Numbered from the stretch's first letter, positions 50,401-58,560 are shown. The stretch: 64,000 nt of DNA from Branchiostoma floridae (GCF_000003815.2 NC_049988.1:13800626-13864625); one strand, 5' to 3'. The notes: generated from the letters alone by a model not told the origin. Translations and numbers: made by a program.

Positions 50401-51523
50401 CTGTGTGAAAAAATTAGTTCAAGCGATTGTTACTTTGTCTCCTCCGTCCAAGATTTCCCCACAGAACCATCATAATGTCTTAACTTTTCCCCCCAGTTCT
50501 AACGGCCGCAGAGTGCCCTTCCTAAACAGCAGCCAATAAAACATCCGGCTTCGAAAAACAGCATAAAAAGCTGTAATCTGTTGTAACATGTGCAGGCAAG
50601 AGTGATCTCCCCTCCTTTTGTGTGCCAGAACCATCTGTTCATGTTTACATGAAGGAGAAGGATAATAGCATTGCTGGGTAGAGATATGCAATAGAATGGA
50701 TTACCTTGATAAGGGATCCCTGCAGGGGAAAAGAGATGAAAGAAATTCAAGATTGTTTGTTGAGGTAGTATGATAAGTGCTCTCAGTTACAGTTTTCGAG
50801 GAGGAGGGTGGTAAAGGAAGGAAGTTGTGAATTATGATTATATGTGAGATTCTGGGATAAACTGGTAAGAGCGGCCATATGTTTGGATGTTGCCAAATGT
50901 TGGACAACCCTTGTGAATGTGGATGTGAAATTGTGATGTTTAGACATTTGTTGAATGGATGGATGAACGGAGGTTGTTTTTGGTTTTGAAATTGATCTTT
51001 TCTTTGATACTGTCTCCAACTTTGTTTCCAGTAGAAGGAAAATGTTGATTTATTGAAGACAAGTTTGAAAGCCACCTCTTCTTGTAAAACCTACGTACCC
51101 ATTTCATACCAAAAAGTGGTTACTTAAGCAACTGGATGTGATTTTGGAAACGGTCAGACATTTTAGATAGCATCCACTATCTTTCGTCAGCGACACTGAA
51201 GCGTCAGCTATCTGAAATGTCTCCAAGACCGTTTCAAAATCATATCCAGTTGCTTGAGTAACTGCTTTTTGGCGTATCTTATTACCTGGATGTCTAACCA
51301 TCATCGACTCCCCTTTTTAGTTTACCAATGAACAGCGTGCTGACAGTACTGCCTTTTTTTTCGTCCAGGAACGAAGCCCTCCCGGACCAGCCCCTCCCCC
51401 TCTATCAGGCGAACCTCCTCGCTGGACACCATCGCTGTGGGCTCCTACCTGAAGGGAATCTGGCCCCATGACATCCCCCACCACTACATGTACGGCCCTC
51501 AGATGGTCAACAAGGCCACACAG
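16071..51523 (+). CDS. GLCCI1/FAM117-family gene, first two coding exons (3' incomplete)
   Basis: Exon 1 (16071-16305) and exon 2 (51369-51523) join in phase 1 to give 130 residues. Exon 1 begins MSTQRVRKNPSPN and ends with SPDHRASPERRSPTSPGLK; exon 2 carries IRRTSSLDTIAVGSYLKG, IWPHD and a terminal NKATQ. The combination of an MS-x-QRVR start, a SPERRSPTSP block, RRTSSLDTI followed by G-x-YL-x-G-x-WP, and D/NKATQ is diagnostic of the vertebrate GLCCI1/FAM117A/FAM117B family. GLCCI1 is glucocorticoid-induced in vertebrates; molecular function remains poorly defined. The segment is Ser/Pro/Arg-rich and probably disordered, with RRTSSLD fitting a basophilic-kinase or 14-3-3 type site. The helical LKEIAKLRQQLQ-type region expected after KATQ is not in the window. 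A single cephalochordate gene is probably pro-orthologous to all three vertebrate paralogues, so no specific symbol is assigned. Confidence 0.85.
17428..17435. promoter_or_regulatory. Consensus CRE (TGACGTCA) early in intron 1
   Basis: Perfect CREB/ATF palindrome 1.1 kb downstream of GLCCI1-like exon 1. Further perfect copies lie at 22915-22922 and 61853-61860. Confidence 0.25.
17517..17825. other. Assembly gap (309 N)
   Basis: Run of N ending a few bases before a (TTTG)n tract. Confidence 0.95.
17848..17883. repeat. (TTTG)n microsatellite
   Basis: About eight TTTG units with one TTGC variant. A second such tract lies at 34223-34245. Confidence 0.85.
19000..19390. promoter_or_regulatory. 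Candidate intronic enhancer island
   Basis: A GC-richer, apparently unique block between AT-rich repeats. It contains homeodomain-like AATCAATTA, TCF/LEF-like CCTTTGATG, a CACGTG E-box and CAGGTGG. Motif content and local composition only; no conservation data available. Confidence 0.25.
21899..21986. repeat. Imperfect inverted repeat
   Basis: AGGAGTTTTCTTTTACACA is inverted downstream as TGTGTAAAACT followed by AAAAAGAAAACTCCT, with a CAGGTAACC/TTATCTGGCT core. Likely a small foldback element. Confidence 0.6.
22483..22797. repeat. Diverged ~158-bp tandem duplication
   Basis: AGATATGTTTG...GCAAGAAAGTTTGTGGCC-type units at 22483-22640 and 22641-22797, with substitutions and small indels. Shared landmarks are AGAAAGTTTGTGGCCTAAA, TTTTTTTGTCAAAA and CAGACTAT...GAACAT. 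Confidence 0.75.
23700..24014. mobile_element. Non-autonomous hAT-like element, CAGGGTTGGA family
   Basis: The left end is CAGGGTTGGATAAGT and the right end ACTTGTCCAACCCT, near-perfect inverses. Flanks match at seven of eight positions (TTGCTCTC / TTGCTCTT), as expected for an 8-bp hAT target-site duplication. Inner ACTTGCC/GGCAAGT words are repeated and inverted. No transposase. Confidence 0.7.
24540..24670 (-). mobile_element. tRNA-derived SINE fragment (minus strand)
   Basis: On the minus strand, a B-box-like GGGTTTGACTGC is followed by TCACTTCACCCAGGTTTAAA and TGGGCACCTGAATTC. That tail is common in invertebrate deuterostome tRNA SINEs. The A-box region is not clear. Confidence 0.5.
26689..26709. 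repeat. (GTA)n microsatellite
   Basis: Seven GTA units. Confidence 0.85.
26790..27020. promoter_or_regulatory. Candidate intronic enhancer island
   Basis: GC-richer unique block with a Sox-like ACAATAAC, a POU-like TTAATATGCATG, GCAGGTG, and a GGCGCGG/CGGAGCGCC-rich centre, embedded in AT-rich intron. Function is speculative. Confidence 0.25.
28348..28652. repeat. Repeat pair interrupted by an assembly gap
   Basis: CACCCGTCAACTCAAACACG through CAGACTGTAAGTTTT and GGCCCCCTTCTATC occur at 28348-28436 and 28569-28652, with several substitutions. The N gap at 28438-28537 sits between them, so more units may be hidden. Confidence 0.8.
28438..28537. other. Assembly gap (100 N)
   Basis: Exactly 100 N between two tandem repeat units. 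Confidence 0.95.
28675..28865. promoter_or_regulatory. Candidate enhancer with perfect RFX X-box and paired CCAAT palindrome
   Basis: GTTGCCGCAGCAAC at 28794-28807 is a full palindromic X-box (GTNRCC-N2-RGYAAC), the binding site of RFX factors. CCAATTATTGG at 28737-28747 is a palindrome containing two convergent CCAAT boxes and a homeodomain core. The surrounding 190 bases are GC-rich and appear single-copy. RFX binding is inferred from sequence only. Confidence 0.4.
28892..29092. repeat. ~101-bp tandem duplication
   Basis: Units at 28892-28992 and 28993-29092 share GGAYGCACCACTTCCTT, TGTAGGGGTGTTCTT, TTGATTGACAATAC and ACTGACGTAGTTGCAGCA, with scattered substitutions. Confidence 0.85.
30290..30368 (+). 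ncRNA. 5S rRNA-derived segment, probably the head of a SINE or a 5S pseudogene
   Basis: GATCTCGGAAGCTAAGCA is identical to the conserved 5S box A region and is followed, with changes, by GTCCGGATAGTGCTGGATGG, which resembles the intermediate element and box C. The stem and spacing differ from a functional 5S gene. The right part falls in the N gap 30369-30705. After the gap, GGGTCCCGTGCTCGAGGAG and neighbouring text look like a SINE body. SINE3/Deu-type SINEs with 5S heads are known in vertebrates; membership here is inferred. Confidence 0.6.
30369..30705. other. Assembly gap (337 N)
   Basis: Run of N immediately after the 5S-like segment, hiding the middle of the repeat. Confidence 0.95.
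30927..31279. mobile_element. TIR element, CAGGGCTCGAAAT family, copy A
   Basis: Exact terminal inverted repeat CAGGGCTCGAAAT / ATTTCGAGCCCTG. A 5-bp GATAG direct repeat flanks both ends. The interior is full of GGGTGCACC words in both orientations. No coding frame. A diverged inverted copy is at 40173-40737. Confidence 0.8.
32409..32487. repeat. (GT)n microsatellite
   Basis: About 75 bases of almost pure GT with two TTTG interruptions; a potential Z-DNA tract. Confidence 0.92.
33690..33789. other. Assembly gap (100 N)
   Basis: Exactly 100 N. Confidence 0.95.
34370..34540 (-). mobile_element. TIR element, CAGGGCTGTCTCCAGC family, copy A (inverted)
   Basis: Begins CAGGGCTGTCTCCAGC and ends CCTGGAGACAAC. 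The interior includes the inverse of ATCCGTCACAAAAATGACAT. It matches copies at 35570-35791 and 36080-36230 in the opposite orientation. Confidence 0.7.
34827..35172. repeat. ~173-bp tandem duplication
   Basis: Units start at ATGCCTCGCTCG (34827 and 35000) and share CTTCCATTGCCAAGGGC, ATAAAATAACATTGGTTATA and CAGCGTATTAGGTGGACATA almost unchanged. Confidence 0.9.
35570..35791 (+). mobile_element. TIR element, CAGGGCTGTCTCCAGC family, copy B
   Basis: Shares ATCCGTCACAAAAA, AAGTGGGACAG and a terminal GCTGTAGACAGCCCTG with copies A and C. Open frames across it are composition artefacts. Confidence 0.7.
36080..36230 (+). mobile_element. TIR element, CAGGGCTGTCTCCAGC family, copy C
   Basis: Contains CATCCGTCGCAAAAATGACA, ATTAGTGAGATGG and a terminal AGCTGGAGACAG. 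The outermost CCCTG end is absent, suggesting truncation. Confidence 0.6.
36595..36800. promoter_or_regulatory. Candidate intronic enhancer island
   Basis: Unique block with GGGCGTAATTGGC, NK2-like CAAGTGAAGTG and GGGAGCTCACAAAGGG, unlike the repeat-rich neighbourhood. An open frame of about 115 codons spans it on the plus strand but has no protein-like pattern that I recognise. Confidence 0.2.
40173..40737. mobile_element. TIR element, CAGGGCTCGAAAT family, copy B (inverted, with insertion)
   Basis: Ends are CAGGGCTCCAAATA and AATTTTGAGCCCTG, and the interior has the inverse of copy A's landmarks (TACACCATCTTCTG, GGGTGCACCAGTGCG). It is about 210 bases longer than copy A. The extra part includes ATCATCATCATC followed by TTTGCTCGGACCCCCAAAG, a segment also found at 31570-31615 outside copy A. 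Nested insertion is likely. Confidence 0.72.
41490..41620 (+). mobile_element. Possible tRNA-derived SINE
   Basis: GGTTTGAATCC at about 41518 fits the pol III B-box (one change from GGTTCGAATCC), in the frame TTCTGGGTTTGAATCCCTAG. The A-box upstream is not convincing. Confidence 0.4.
41749..42301. mobile_element. ~550-bp MITE with GGCCCCGTTCATACGGATGC end
   Basis: CGTTCATACGGATGCATTCG at the left is matched by an inverse (CGGATGCATCCGCAT...GCATCATGAACG) at the right. Internal ATGCGGAT/ATCCGCAT and ATCATGAACG words repeat in both orientations. The centre is GC-richer. Open frames within it have no recognised domain. Confidence 0.7.
43340..43690 (+). mobile_element. tRNA-derived SINE
   Basis: TTGCCTAGTGG at 43359-43369 fits the pol III A-box and AGTTCTAGTCC at 43403-43413 the B-box, at tRNA-like spacing, inside a cloverleaf-like sequence. 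A non-tRNA body follows (GGAAAAGGCACTCTA, GGATAGGACATTAAAGGGAG), typical of SINEs and not of a tRNA gene. Confidence 0.65.
44255..44465 (-). mobile_element. Palindromic MITE, copy B (inverted relative to 3396-3608)
   Basis: Opens TACTGTAAATGCATTTAAG and closes CTTTCGCGG-type inverse ...TTTCTGCATTTACAGT. Internal GTGGTTTTAAGTTCG words repeat in both orientations. Confidence 0.8.
44540..45022. repeat. Three-unit tandem repeat, ~154-165 bp per unit
   Basis: Units begin at GAAGGAAT (44540, 44694, 44857). Shared landmarks are TTATGTTTTCTTTAA, CTACCATGTTGAGAAGGAA, TTTTGGTAGGTG and TGTATGATA. Units 2 and 3 are closest to each other, implying stepwise expansion. Confidence 0.88.
45470..45625 (-). 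mobile_element. tRNA-derived SINE fragment (minus strand)
   Basis: On the minus strand TTCTGAGTTTGAATCCTAAC contains a good B-box (GTTTGAATCC), followed by TGTTGTCCCATAAGG. The upstream GGTTGTTGACCTTG resembles the anticodon-arm part of the 43340 SINE. Confidence 0.5.
46662..46722. repeat. Short tandem direct repeat
   Basis: ACTTTTACAATGTTTT occurs twice, each followed by a CCCTACT-type tail, about 31 bases apart. Confidence 0.7.
51106..51277. mobile_element. Foldback MITE just upstream of GLCCI1-like exon 2
   Basis: ATACCAAAAAGTGGTTACTT, AAGCAACTGGATGTGATTTT and GGAAACGGTC are inverted in the right arm as GACCGTTTC, AAAATCATATCCAGTTGCTT and CTGCTTTTTGGCGTAT. The arms are about 70 bases with a short centre. 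It ends 91 bases before the exon. Confidence 0.85.
51369..51523 (+). CDS. GLCCI1/FAM117-like exon 2
   Basis: Acceptor TTTTTTTCGTCCAG, donor CACAG|GTCAGT, 155 bases, phase 1 in and phase 0 out. Encodes the family core RRTSSLDTI...GSYLKG...WPHD...KATQ. Its last ~36 bases and the donor site are duplicated about 200 bases downstream (see 51488-51890). Confidence 0.88.
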
Positions 51524-51890
51524 GTCAGTACACCCACTGCACCATGGTTACCGTCACCATGGCAACTCATGCATCCCAGCAACTGTACTCGTATGACTCA
51601 CATAATAATGCATGTATCTATCAATTTTAGTTGTCCCTGTCTGTTATCAAGAAATGCCAACAGTTTGTAACACAGGCAGTTTAGACATGTACGGCCCTCA
51701 GACGGTCAGCAAGGCCACACAGGTCAGTACCATGGTAACCGTCACCATGGCAACACTCCTAGCAACTGTACTCATGCATCCCAGCAACTGTACTCGTATC
51801 ACTCGCAGGATAATGCATGTATCTATCAATTTTAGTTGTCCTTGTCTGTTATCAAGAAATGCTAACAGTATGTTACATTGGCAATTCAGG
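51488..51890. repeat. ~195-bp tandem duplication copying an exon end and its 5' splice site
   Basis: Copy 1 (about 51488-51686) contains the last 36 coding bases of exon 2 and the donor; copy 2 (about 51687-51890) repeats ATGTACGGCCCTCAG, AAGGCCACACAG|GTCAGTAC, GTTACCATGG-type and GCATGTATCTATCAATTTTA words. Copy 2's pseudo-exon keeps the frame and changes a Met and an Asn codon. Confidence 0.88.
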
Positions 51891-53406
51891 CAGCACATCT
51901 GGTTATGTGTGCCCACAATACAGATACATGTCTCCACCTTAATAGTAACGTATTGCTGCACTATTCTTGTCTTGATGTACAAGTTTAATTCATACCTCTA
52001 TGTGTACTGTCTGGCGATCACAGTAACATTGCTTTTCATTTTCAGGTTAAAGTAACAGTGGTTATTTTCAGCTGATGTAGAAACAGCCTGCTCCAATGGC
52101 CTGATGATATATCTGATTCATCTTCTCATTCAAATAACATGTCAAATGTATTATACAAATGTACATCTAAACTGTTAAAAAAGGACCTGCTGTGTTATTG
52201 AGTTACTTATGTTTTTGTTCAAACAAGTACAGATCAGTCTGTTGATAGTGCTGTCAATATAGAGAAGTGTGGGAATCAGTCCTCAACCAGTCTCTACACT
52301 TCTGCAACAAATATATGTACTGTCCATGGTAACTGCTCCAGACTTAGCTGAAACTCCAGTCAACATTGTGCTGAAGAACTGATTCCTGCACCTTTCTTCT
52401 GACAGCCTTACTATTGATAAAATAACATCCTTGTGTTCTTTCTGAAGACAGAGGATGTAGCTGACCAGTATGTAAATGTTTCTATGTGTAACATGACAAA
52501 TATTACCTACCTTTCTGGCAAGTCAGAGGTTACAGGGCCTAATGGTGAAGTGTAATAGTAATGCAGGGTTGGGGCCAGATTTTGCCCCCTGTGTCTCAAC
52601 CTCATACCTCACTAATGCTTTCATTCATACCCTTGGCACCTCTGCATCATCAAAACATAATACCTACTGCTGTTAGGGGCAGGGGGTAGTCTACTTTAAA
52701 CCTAGCCTCCCCCTCTCTGGACATGACCTCTCCCAAAACTCCACCAAACAGATGTCAGAGTGCAACTAGCGCTGAAACTGGAATGAAAAGAAGTTTGACA
52801 AATGGATAGCCCTTGGGAACATGCCTTTCCCAGGGAAATGTACATTGGCCACTTAATTCTCCCTTGCAGTGACCTAAATTGCTCTGGCAAGATGAAAGCC
52901 ATTACAGTAGATTCTGGCCTGCCAGGACGTCTCCCATAGCTCTTGACAGTAGGTATTACATCAAGGTGCTTTCTTTGTATGGAACAATCTTCTTTCTGGA
53001 GGGCAAACTCATGAGACAACAACTGACAACAAGCATGATTAGATGGATTTATTTCAGGAGTAGTCTACCACAGCAAGTTGGCATGTGGCAGTCCGATAAT
53101 GTCATCTGGTTCTTCTTCTTCTGTTAGTGCCCACGATAGTCCCATTGATTATTATGGCACGTACACAGGGTGCCCCAATTGTAAGTATGATCCACTTGCA
53201 CTGAGAAGGATTCCTACTCTTTTTGATAAGTATGGGTTCTTTAACGTTGTGGGGTGCTGTACAGTTTCTCCAGCCATATACATGTAAAGGATAGTTAGTC
53301 AATTCTCCTTGGTAGCACAATGCATAGAGGAGGCAGCGGTTTGTTCTTTTTGAAGTGACCTGTCTCCATTTACTAATAATTGGTTCTTGAAGAAAAGATC
53401 GTGGCG

Positions 53407-53742
53407 TTCTGTGTTCCACCTGTGACTGTTGAATTATTATCTGAAGCAAAAGCCACCCCAGGAATGTTTTGGAGTTGTTCCAGTATCCATCCCGCCCTGA
53501 GATCTACTTGCAGCAAATTGTTGGAAGGTTGAACAAAGGTATATCAGAAGTATTGCCTCAGTATCATCCAAAACTTCTGTGTTCCACCTGTGTCTTTTGA
53601 ATTATTATCTGAAGCAAATGCCACCCCAGGAATGTTTTGGAGTTGTTCCAGTATCCGCGCCGCCCTGAGATCTACACTCAGCAAATTGTTGGAAGGTTGA
53701 ACAATGGTATACCTCAGGAGCATTGCCTCAGCACCATCCAAA
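53407..53742. repeat. 168-bp tandem duplication with an open frame through the right copy
   Basis: Units start at TTCTGTGTTCCACCTGTG (53407, 53575). Both share ATGTTTTGGAGTTGTTCCAG and a frame reading YPxRPEIYxQQIVGRLNxGI. In the right copy the frame stays open to 53957 (about 106 codons). No family is recognised. It may be a degraded transposon or gene fragment. Confidence 0.8.
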
Positions 53743-56700
53743 CTTTAATGGCATATCTGCTGGCTGGGGCTGCCCTAGCAATCCACATTCCTCCCATTGA
53801 TGCATTGTTACGGACTCTAAATGATTCCTTGGAAAGTCTTCTAATAGACGGAGGGCACATTACGCCCGGCAATCGTGCCTCTGATTTCTCCTGCGAGGAC
53901 TATGGATGCATTCTTCCCGTAATTTTCGTCCAAAGCCTCGATGGGGTCCTGGTATGAACCGAGCATGTGATGGGCATTTAGGATGTGAGAGACTTGTATT
54001 AGGCTGGGGTTATATAAAGGCATTCAACACTTGCACAAAGTTTTGTGGGTGGCATTTTGAAGGGGGTAAAGGTATTTCCAGTGTCTTTGAAACTATTGCA
54101 AGATGGTGGTCCATAGATTTTGCCACTTAAGGGACAGTGGACAGTTGTCAATCTAACCATGTGTTTTCTTTCCCTTTAGGCTGCATTGAAATACAAATAC
54201 AATGTTTCTAGATTCAGTGTAGTAGTATTGGAAGGAAGAATGGAAGTTCATGCAATTTAGTTTCTCTCCTTGTTCACAAGTTGCTCACTGCAATTGTTGA
54301 GGTAAAATTCTCAATATCTAAGAAACCGAAGACAATGTGAGATGTAAAGTATTGTTTGGAAGATCTATGTCCAAAGTAAGCTACAGGTTTGTCATCATCA
54401 TCATCATCGAGGGCCTGTAAAGGCATGAAGTTCTGAACATCCAGCCAGAAACTCCCACCAAGCTCTTCTTATCTACTGTACTTTTAATGGGTTTGTTCAA
54501 TGGAAGGCCAATTTGACTACTTCAAGGCAATAAAGTAAGTTGATGGGTTGTGGAAAGTGTTATGCCAGGAGACAATGGTGAATACTGGTTCAGCAAACTT
54601 ATAAGTGTAGAAACCAAAAAAAACTGGAAAACAGGAAGAACAGAACACATTTGGCTACTTGAGAAAGTAATTTGCTTCACCTCAATTGATGATGAGTGCT
54701 TCATAATGATCCGAGCTGTTGAGAATCGTTAGGATGAGAATCGTTAGGAGCCGGCCTGGCAAATAAGGCCCAGAACCTACCATAGAACCTGCCAATTAGC
54801 TTGCCAAGAGCCAAGAGCTGTCACTTCAGAAATCTGGCCTTTTGTGCCAAACAGATGCCAGCAGCAATTTCTGAACTTATATGAAGAGCAACAAGCTCTA
54901 ATCAGGGACTTTCTAAGGGCACAGAGTTCATCCGTTAACAGTATTCTGTCCAATCCTATTTGGTGTGAAAGTTGGAGAGGATCTAGTTAGGTAGGCAATT
55001 AAATCTTGGATGTGTCTCCCAGAGGTTCTGAACTTCCGTTGTAGATGCCTTGGTTTGGGGCTGGTTGGAAGTTGTCTCAAAGCCAGGGTCTAAAAGTACT
55101 CCTGAGGTGTGTCCTGACAGCCAAGTGCTGCAGTAATTGACCCCCTGGGCCCTGTCCTGGCATTGCTGGTCACCAGTTCATGTTCTGAGCTAAGGGGGCT
55201 GGCCTCCTGCAAGGGTAGGGCCTGTCCTGTGGATCTACTTTACACATGGTTTGAGTTATTCTTTTGATTGAATCATATACTGGACTGAGCCTGTTAGTGT
55301 AGTTCCTCCCTGAAAATGAGCTGTAATTGACCTCTGTGGACCTGACCCCTCTTGGAAGGTCTTGGGGTGAGATTCTTAAAGTGCCTGGGTTCAAGTCTGC
55401 TTTCAAAGTCCAGTAGGTCTGTTCCTCCTGTTTTAGTTGGTGTCAAGAAGGAATTTGAGACATTTATATAGACTTTGAGTTTAAACACACAGCTCCTCAT
55501 CATTTGACCTTTTCATTTGACCTTGTCGAGGTATTCTTTTCGCATATAACTATAAGTGTCAAACATTGTTGGGAGAAACTTAACAGCAGCTTTTTTATCT
55601 TCGTGAGTAATACCAAACAAGGTATACGAGGATTGTTTTCTGGTATGTAGTAGATAGTTGGCCCCTCCCCATACTATACTTACAGAACCTGGTAGCTATC
55701 TGGTAGCAACTAGTACTGTTGAACCCCCCATGTTGAAGCAGACCTACTTAGTGCTTTTGTCTGTACACCCATGACCTTGAGGCTTGGAAGCCTCTAAACT
55801 TGCCCACAAGTAGGGCCCAAGAAACCACTTGGGTTCCACCTGCAAGCTGTAAACCTTTCCCAGGGGTCCGGAGTGAGAGATGTGGGGCATGTTATCCTGT
55901 GTAAGACCTGTCTCTATGCTGCTGTGGCAGACAGCTTCACACTTCGCTGGCTCCAGATAGGGACAAGACTGTTGTGGACGGTATAGAAAGGTCACTGACA
56001 AATTAGGGAAGAAAATACGCAGCTTTCAACATATCTTCCCTTCTAAGTGTAACATTACTGTACACAGAAATGCTCAGGCTCAAAGAAGACTTATTTTTTC
56101 TTCCATGGGATGTAGCTCAGGTTCTGAGGTTTTGCCAAGTTTCCTGGCAAGTGTTATTTTTTTGAAGGGGTCATCATCGTAGGTCATCAGCAGTTGTTTT
56201 CAGTGATCATAATCTCCCACTGTTATTTATTGGTTAAAGACCAGATTTAGTTGACTTAATGCCTTCGTCTGCTCCTGTTTTGTGTCAGAAGGATGTATTA
56301 CAATGATAGCTTGAAGTTTTTAGTGGAAATCTGAATAGTCCAGCTTACTTCTATCTGTCAGTTTCTGGTTGGAACTTCCCAGGATGTGATTCTGGGCTCC
56401 CTTCCTCTACAAACATCCCAGGGGCCAGACTAATGTAGCATGAAACTAGAAAATGCTCCAGGGATCTGCACCCCATATCCTTTTCCTGAGTGCCTGCCCA
56501 GTTCAGAGAGATGGCTCTCATGTGTTCACCTGCCCATTTCACTCTCCTCTGTATGGTTCAAAAACAGCCAGGATCCTCAACCATGCAAATCTTGCAAGTA
56601 GGATTCCAGATGCTTTGAAGCCCAGTGTAGCCTGCCCACCTCATTGCTGTCCGGTTACTTCCGTTTAGCCCATGGCTACTTCCCCTCAGCCAATGAGAAG

Positions 56701-57173
56701 CCCCCATTTTCTGTTGATATATCCACATAGTATGGTGCTATGAAAAAAAGTGTGCTGCTATTTCATGCAAATGAGGGGAAAACTGTGGTGATATCAAGAA
56801 AACAGGGATGATATCTGCCTGAAAACTAGGAGTGGTATATGCATGTGACCCGTTCTGACCAATCCTCGCTTACCTTTGAGACCATCTTCTGGGACCAGAA
56901 TAGTGTCATGTGATAACTGACCAATCCTATGCTTGACTTCTAATTGCCCAGTGGAATATGACCAGACTTTCTGTCTCCAGGCACATTGCCCGGGAAGGTC
57001 TGGACAAGATTAATGACCTTGTGTTGTTACAGCCTGACCTGAGCCTGACACTGTCTGTGACAGCTTTTCAAGCAATAACAAGAAAGATTGTGGACTTTTA
57101 GGACAAAATAAAGTAACATTTTGTAAAGCTGATGAACTAGAAAAGCTTCGGGGAAGTATGCCATGGGCTAAGT

Positions 57174-57340
57174 TAGTTACCCCATGGCCTTCGTCTCGTT
57201 TTCTGTGTATATCACCAGTCCCGCCACCTCGGGGATCTCTAGTCTCCCCTCGGGCTTCGCCCTCGGGGAGACTAGAGATCCCCTCAGTGGGCGGGACTGG
57301 TGATATACACAGAAACCTCGCCCCGCCCATGGGGTAACTA
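57174..57340. mobile_element. 167-bp near-perfect hairpin (foldback element)
   Basis: TAGTTACCCCATGG...GGTGGCGGGACTGGTGATAT-type arms: TGTGTATATCACCAGTCCCG, GGGGATCTCTAGTCTCCCC and CCTCGGG are exactly inverted around the loop CTTCG. Arms are about 80 bases with one local mismatch region near the outer end. Confidence 0.88.
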
Positions 57341-57659
57341 TTACCCATCCATCCATGTTTTCTTCAACTAATCACACTGCCAGCATCCCTGTTTTTCTTT
57401 TGGGTTGGGCTCTTCAAATGGCTAATCAACCAATCAATAAATCAGTCAACCAGCTTCATTAATTTCTGCAACATGGTAGACTCTGTACATGTATCTTACC
57501 ATTTTAGGCATTTTTGCAACCAGAACTAAATTGTCTTGACTTCACTGGCAGAGTTTCTGAGGCAATTATTAACTTAAACTAAACTGTTGGAGTCCAGAAA
57601 TGAATGGTTAAAACAAGGAGATTAAAATAAGGTTGAAATGACTAGTTACTTGTCTTTGG

Positions 57660-58560
57660 GGACATGTAACCTGTGAAGTCATCATCATCATCATTTGCAT
57701 ATCAATTATACTTGTATCATGCAACAACCAAATTGCTCACATGATATAATTACCCTTGTTGTATGTCCAGTGCACTCTCTTTGTATCGTGTACCACTACT
57801 GTTAAAAACTAGAGTTCGGCGACCTCATACCTCCATGAAAATTTAAAGCTTTCGTAAATTTCATGCAATTGACTAAGACATTAACATAATGTATGCATGG
57901 TGTTGTTAATCATTGACTAACGTTCACATGTCACAATTATAAAATTCCCATTATTAATCATAAAAAGGTTTTGCAATTTTTACATAAATTATGCAAATAA
58001 GTTCCTCATTACCATATTTGGTATCTGCTTATATTCCAACTATCATAATTAACATGTGTTACATGTATTGAGGTCCAGTTATTGAAAACAATGGAACTGT
58101 ACAATTTCCTCATTAATTATGCAAATTCAGTCATCATTTGCATAACATGTATATCATTATGAACATCTTGGCCTAAGCTACGTGCATGCCTAAAATGCAG
58201 GCAATCCGTCGTTCCTTTCTGCAGTTATCCTCTTTGGAGTGTCTTGACACAAACGCCCCTGCAGTTCCACAATTGAATGTTAGGGGACTGAAACTTGCCC
58301 CACTTTGTCATGATGCTAAAAGCTATCTACCACCCAAATGTCACGACCATATCACGTACGGAACAAGAGATACATTGAAAAAACTGCTATGATAGAATAT
58401 TCTCATTAATTATGCAAATGTACTCCTATTTTGCATAATTAGTATTTCATCTTGTACAACATTGTCTAAGGTACCTACATACCAAAAATCATGAAAATCC
58501 GTTATTCCCTTCTTGAAAGAAGCTCCATCTTAAGATTGGAATTCCGTTTTTCCCATTTTG
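57660..58560. repeat. Octamer-rich degenerate repeat region
   Basis: Five exact ATGCAAAT/ATTTGCAT octamers (57693, 57991, 58119, 58136, 58412) lie in about 730 bases. CTCATTAATTATGCAAAT occurs twice, about 290 bases apart. The phrase CTACATACCAAAAATCATGA also suggests an interspersed repeat. The octamers are probably part of the repeat, not a designed POU cluster. Confidence 0.6.

Larger units (their letters stand above)
16306..51368 (+). other. GLCCI1/FAM117-like intron 1 (35,063 bp)
   Basis: No further exon is recognised on either strand. Contents annotated separately: N gaps, microsatellites, SINEs, TIR elements, tandem duplications and a few GC-richer unique islands. Stretches not listed (for example 16500-17400, 29250-30250, 32500-33680, 37000-39900, 46700-49400) show no feature that I can support. 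Confidence 0.7.
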
